NCBI GenBank assembly: GCA_003518745.1
Contig: DOYB01000102.1
Coordinates: 1 to 6,522 of the forward strand
DNA length: 6,522 nt
Reading direction: 5' to 3'
Source: Selenomonas sp.
Lineage (GTDB): Bacteria; Bacillota; Negativicutes; Selenomonadales; Selenomonadaceae
How positions within the stretch are numbered: position 1 is the first letter of the stretch; every line of letters begins with the position of its first letter. Below, in pieces: positions 3,849-6,522 of the stretch. The notes below the pieces were generated by a model that saw only the letters and a program-made list of their open reading frames with translations, made no database searches and was not told the DNA's origin. Both the position numbers and the translations under genes were made by a program.

Positions 3849-5099
3849 TTACTCTGCGAAAAGGTAACCGTATCTCTCCCTGAATTCATCGACTGACATC
3901 TTAAAGGCATTGGCGATAACGGGATCTCCCAGATCGCCCTCCTCAATACGCATCATGAAGCCGCGGGCAATCTTGTAGTGAACGGAGTTGATATTGACCT
4001 TGCGAACCTTTGTCTTGCCTGTCTCAGGATCCCTAATATCATCGAAGCGAAGAGGTACAGCCTCGTTGTTCTGTATGGTGATGAGGGCACCGCTGTCTCC
4101 CCTGAAGAGGAACTGCATGGCCTCATAGCCAAGATTCCTTGCATAGTCGATATCATAGGCGATAGGAGCCGTGCAGCGGAGCTCATAGCCGATTTCCTTG
4201 TCCACCACGGAAATCTTGATGCCAAGCTTCTTGACTTCCTTGAGAACAGCCTGCTTCAGCATTTCGCCGAAATCCAGCTCACTGTAGCGGATATGGCCAT
4301 GCTCGTCAAGAACAACCTCGCCGAATTCCTTGAAGTTCTCCTGATCGATTTTTTCTATGACACCCTCAGCGATAACGGCAACACCGTAGTTCTTGCCGGT
4401 GAGACGGCGCTTTACGATGGAGCCTGTGATGATATCAACCACCTGCTGCAGCTGGATCTGATCCTGGGGGAATTCCTCGGGAATGATGGTGAGAGCCGCG
4501 CCTGCGCTGCGGCCCATGCCCAGTGCCAGATGTCCCGCGGTACGGCCCATGGCAATGGTGAAGTACCAACGGTTGTTGGAGGTACGGGCATCCTCCATGA
4601 GGTTCTGGATCTCTGTTGTAGCGAAAGCCCTCGCGGTTTCAAAACCGAAGGTGGGAACCTCCTCCGGCAGAGGAAGGTCGTTATCAATGGTCTTGGGAAC
4701 ATGCACCACGTTGATGGTACGTCCAACGCTCTTGGCATAGTTGGAAACAGCCATGGAGCTGTATGCCGTATCGTCACCGCCGATGGTGACCAGATGTGTA
4801 ACCCCCAGCTCAGTCAAAGTCTCCACCACTGTACGAAGGTCGGATTCCTTCTTGGTGGGGTTGAAACGGGACATCTTCAAGATGCAGCCGCCTGTGAGAT
4901 GTATCCTGCTGACATTATTGAAGTCCAGACGGACATAGTTCTTCTCGCCACGGGCAAGACGGGAGAAACCATCATAAATACCAAGCACATCCCAGCCATG
5001 GCGATTGGCTTCGTTGGTAACAGCAGAAATAACAGCGTTGATGCCTGGAGCCGGACCTCCACCGCAGACAATGGCAACTACATTCTTAATTCCAATCAT
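3849..5099 (-). CDS. 6-phosphofructokinase family enzyme, probably pyrophosphate-dependent
   Basis: This enzyme interconverts fructose 6-phosphate and fructose 1,6-bisphosphate in glycolysis. The 416-residue protein has the PFK motifs in order: G-G-G-P-A-P-G-I-N at 13-21, G-G-D-D-T at 107-111, P-K-T-I-D-N-D at 135-141 with the catalytic Asp139, and M-G-R-T-A-G at 184-189. ATP-dependent enzymes such as E. coli PfkA have Gly at the two positions held here by Asp110 and Lys136. Asp plus Lys is the established signature of pyrophosphate-dependent enzymes, whose reaction is reversible. The protein is also longer than the roughly 320-residue bacterial ATP enzyme. AAAAGGAGG at 5116-5108 lies 8 bases before the ATG. 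A terminator separates it from the helicase upstream, so it should have its own promoter in 5100-5183. Candidate -10 sequences there (TAGAAT at 5151-5146, TATATA at 5146-5141) lack a convincing -35. Confidence 0.93.
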   Translation of the reverse strand: MIGIKNVVAIVCGGGPAPGINAVISAVTNEANRHGWDVLGIYDGFSRLARGEKNYVRLDFNNVSRIHLTGGCILKMSRFNPTKKESDLRTVVETLTELGVTHLVTIGGDDTAYSSMAVSNYAKSVGRTINVVHVPKTIDNDLPLPEEVPTFGFETARAFATTEIQNLMEDARTSNNRWYFTIAMGRTAGHLALGMGRSAGAALTIIPEEFPQDQIQLQQVVDIITGSIVKRRLTGKNYGVAVIAEGVIEKIDQENFKEFGEVVLDEHGHIRYSELDFGEMLKQAVLKEVKKLGIKISVVDKEIGYELRCTAPIAYDIDYARNLGYEAMQFLFRGDSGALITIQNNEAVPLRFDDIRDPETGKTKVRKVNINSVHYKIARGFMMRIEEGDLGDPVIANAFKMSVDEFRERYGYLFAE

Positions 5100-5183
5100 T
5101 CAAATATCCTCCTTTTAAGGTATACCAAACACATGATTCATATATATTCTACCCATACAAGAAAAATCCTGCCTGAGACTGTG

Positions 5184-5205
5184 AAAAAAGTTTCCTTACG
5201 GAAAA
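5184..5205 (-). terminator. Probable intrinsic terminator of the helicase gene
   Basis: On the minus strand, TTTCC (5204-5200) and GGAAA (5195-5191) pair around GTAA, a GNRA-type tetraloop. One C and then six T residues (5189-5184) follow. The stem is only five pairs, so termination may be partial. It starts 15 bases after the helicase stop. Confidence 0.6.
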
Positions 5206-5219
5206 GGTCAAATTCCCGT

Positions 5220-6494
5220 TTATTTCCCCTTCTGCCTACGGCTCCTAAAATTCCTGCCCTTATGGGAGGCGCCCTTCCTATTGGCATACTTGCTGAGGGG
5301 CTTCGGTTTCTGTGACTTCTTTTCTGCCTGCTTTTCCTTCAGCGCTTCCGCCTTGAACTTCGCCTGCTTTATGGCTCTCTGGCGGCTCTTTTCAGAACGG
5401 CGTTTTTCTATCCTCGCACGGATACCGCTCTCTATGCGGCGAAGCAGCTCATACTGCCTCGCGTTGACGAAGGTTATCGCGGTGCCGGTGCCTCCTGCTC
5501 TGCCTGTCCGCCCAATCCGGTGAATATACCACTCGGCATTCATGGGGATATCATAGTTGATTACATGGGTGACTCCCTCGATATCAAGTCCCCTTGCCGC
5601 GATATCCGTGGCGGTGAGTATCTGCAGCTCCGCCTTGCGGAATCTTTTAAGCACCAGTGTTCTCTGTACCTGCGTCAGCTCACCATGCAGCTCGTCCACC
5701 AGATATCCGCGGCGAGCAAGGGCCATTGCCACCATGGAAGCCCTCTTCTTCGTGTGGCAGAAAACCATTGCCAGATATGGCTGCTCCTTGTTTATGATTT
5801 CACACAGCTTATCCAATTTGGTTTCTTCTGTTGTATCTATTATGACCTGCCGTATTGAATCAAGGGTGATATGCTCTGATTTTACGGAAAGCTGCTCCGG
5901 ATCATGCATGAACTGCTTTGAAAGCCCCCTTACCCTGTCCGGCATTGTAGCTGAAAACAGCATAATCTGCCTGTCGGGCGCCACCTGGCGAAGCAGCAGC
6001 TCCACATCCTCAAAGAATCCCAGCTTCAGCATTTCATCTGCTTCATCCAGTACTACCTTGTTGACCTGCCCCAGAGATATGGTACGCCGGCGAAAGTGAT
6101 CCAGCAGCCGGCCGGGAGTCCCTATGATCATCTGGGGATGGCGGCGCAGCTTTTCCTTTTGCCGTTCAATGTCCTGTCCCCCATAAATAGCCAGAGTACG
6201 GATATCCAATACCTGTCCTATTGCCGAAGCTATACGCGCTATCTGCACCGTAAGCTCCCTTGTGGGTGTAACTATAAGAGCCTGAGTTACGGGAATACCC
6301 TTCTTGATTTTCTCGAAGATTGGCAGCAGGAAGGCCAGAGTCTTCCCGGTACCCGTCTGTGCCTGCACCACCAGATCCTTTCCTCCCCGGGCAAGGGGAA
6401 TGGCCTGTTCCTGTACAGGCGTAGGCTCTTTGATACCATGCCTTAGAAGATGTTCGCAAACATCGGATGAGATATTCAAATCCTGAAAAGTCAT
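5220..6494 (-). CDS. DEAD-box ATP-dependent RNA helicase
   Basis: This enzyme unwinds short RNA duplexes with ATP and usually acts in ribosome assembly, mRNA decay or cold adaptation. The 424-residue protein has the complete motif set: upstream Phe3 and Gln28 of the Q motif (P-T-P-V-Q), A-Q-T-G-T-G-K-T at 45-52, P-T-R-E-L at 77-81, T-P-G-R at 126-129, D-E-A-D at 150-153, S-A-T at 181-183, A-R-G-L-D at 300-304 and H-R-I-G-R-T-G-R at 325-332. Residues from about 360 to the end form a Lys/Arg-rich, low-complexity tail typical of nonspecific RNA-binding extensions. The placement of Phe3 supports the chosen start. The ribosome binding site is weak (GGTGCGGA directly before the ATG), which is odd beside the strong sites elsewhere. 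A TATAA-like sequence at 6516-6521 could be part of a promoter cut by the right edge. Subfamily (CshA-like or RhlE-like) cannot be settled here. Confidence 0.96.
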   Translation of the reverse strand: MTFQDLNISSDVCEHLLRHGIKEPTPVQEQAIPLARGGKDLVVQAQTGTGKTLAFLLPIFEKIKKGIPVTQALIVTPTRELTVQIARIASAIGQVLDIRTLAIYGGQDIERQKEKLRRHPQMIIGTPGRLLDHFRRRTISLGQVNKVVLDEADEMLKLGFFEDVELLLRQVAPDRQIMLFSATMPDRVRGLSKQFMHDPEQLSVKSEHITLDSIRQVIIDTTEETKLDKLCEIINKEQPYLAMVFCHTKKRASMVAMALARRGYLVDELHGELTQVQRTLVLKRFRKAELQILTATDIAARGLDIEGVTHVINYDIPMNAEWYIHRIGRTGRAGGTGTAITFVNARQYELLRRIESGIRARIEKRRSEKSRQRAIKQAKFKAEALKEKQAEKKSQKPKPLSKYANRKGASHKGRNFRSRRQKGK

Positions 6495-6522
6495 TCCGCA
6501 CCGTTACTGAAAACTTATAAAA

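Noticed and set aside
5111..5126. Adjacent short palindromes CCTTTTAAGG and GGTATACC upstream of the phosphofructokinase start
   Set aside because: They overlap the ribosome binding site region and are short; GGTATACC has no loop to fold in RNA, and no promoter pair fits it as a -10.
3978..5315. A 445-codon plus-strand open frame almost wholly antisense to the phosphofructokinase gene
   Set aside because: Its translation has no recognisable motifs, I saw no convincing ribosome binding site, and it lies opposite a gene with all catalytic motifs and then runs into the end of the helicase gene. Long antisense frames arise from codon bias.
5557..6099. A 180-codon plus-strand open frame opposite the helicase gene
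   Set aside because: It is a Ser-rich translation with no domain pattern and lies antisense to conserved helicase motifs.
1..6522. CRISPR arrays, tRNA or rRNA genes, insertion sequences and prophage genes
   Set aside because: No regularly spaced repeats, cloverleaf or rRNA-like sequence, transposase or phage proteins were seen on either strand.

Overview
The window looks like chromosomal DNA from a low-to-mid GC anaerobic Firmicute. I favour a Negativicute (Selenomonas-like) over a Clostridium. The basis is strong AGGAGG-type ribosome binding sites, consensus sigma-70/A-type promoters, an ACT-hom-thrB operon, a DUF1858 redox protein and a phosphofructokinase with pyrophosphate-type residues. 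The taxon is an inference from gene content and was not tested.

Layout, left to right. Bases 1-16 hold only the first codons of a leftward gene, recognisable from its start codon and a good ribosome binding site. Bases 17-285 are a divergent control region. The leftward promoter (TTGAAC-N17-TAAAAT) has ten consecutive C residues inside its spacer. The rightward promoter (TTGAAA-N17-TATACT) drives an 85-residue AbrB/MazE-fold antitoxin-like protein at 286-543. One base after that gene begins an 11-codon open stump (545-580) that reads like the first strand of a PIN-domain toxin and then stops, so the antitoxin appears to be an orphan. A monocistronic 66-residue DUF1858 CxxC protein follows (709-909), with its own promoter, a symmetrical operator-like repeat and a strong terminator.

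Bases 1101-3794 form a tight rightward operon with a perfect TATAAT at its head. It encodes an ACT-domain PheB-like protein, homoserine dehydrogenase (hom) and homoserine kinase (thrB). Hom reduces aspartate semialdehyde to homoserine and ThrB phosphorylates it, giving the precursor for threonine synthase. The small ACT protein and the ACT domain at the end of Hom both suggest amino-acid feedback. No thrC is present in the window.

A hairpin at 3803-3832 has A and T tracts on both sides and can end transcription from both the threonine operon and the convergent leftward genes. Those are a 6-phosphofructokinase-family enzyme with Asp and Lys at the two positions that mark pyrophosphate use (3849-5099) and a DEAD-box RNA helicase with a basic tail (5220-6494). 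A small hairpin plus T tract separates them. The coding genes are mostly ordinary housekeeping. The most unusual material is the homopolymer-containing promoter and the decayed toxin-antitoxin pair at the left end.
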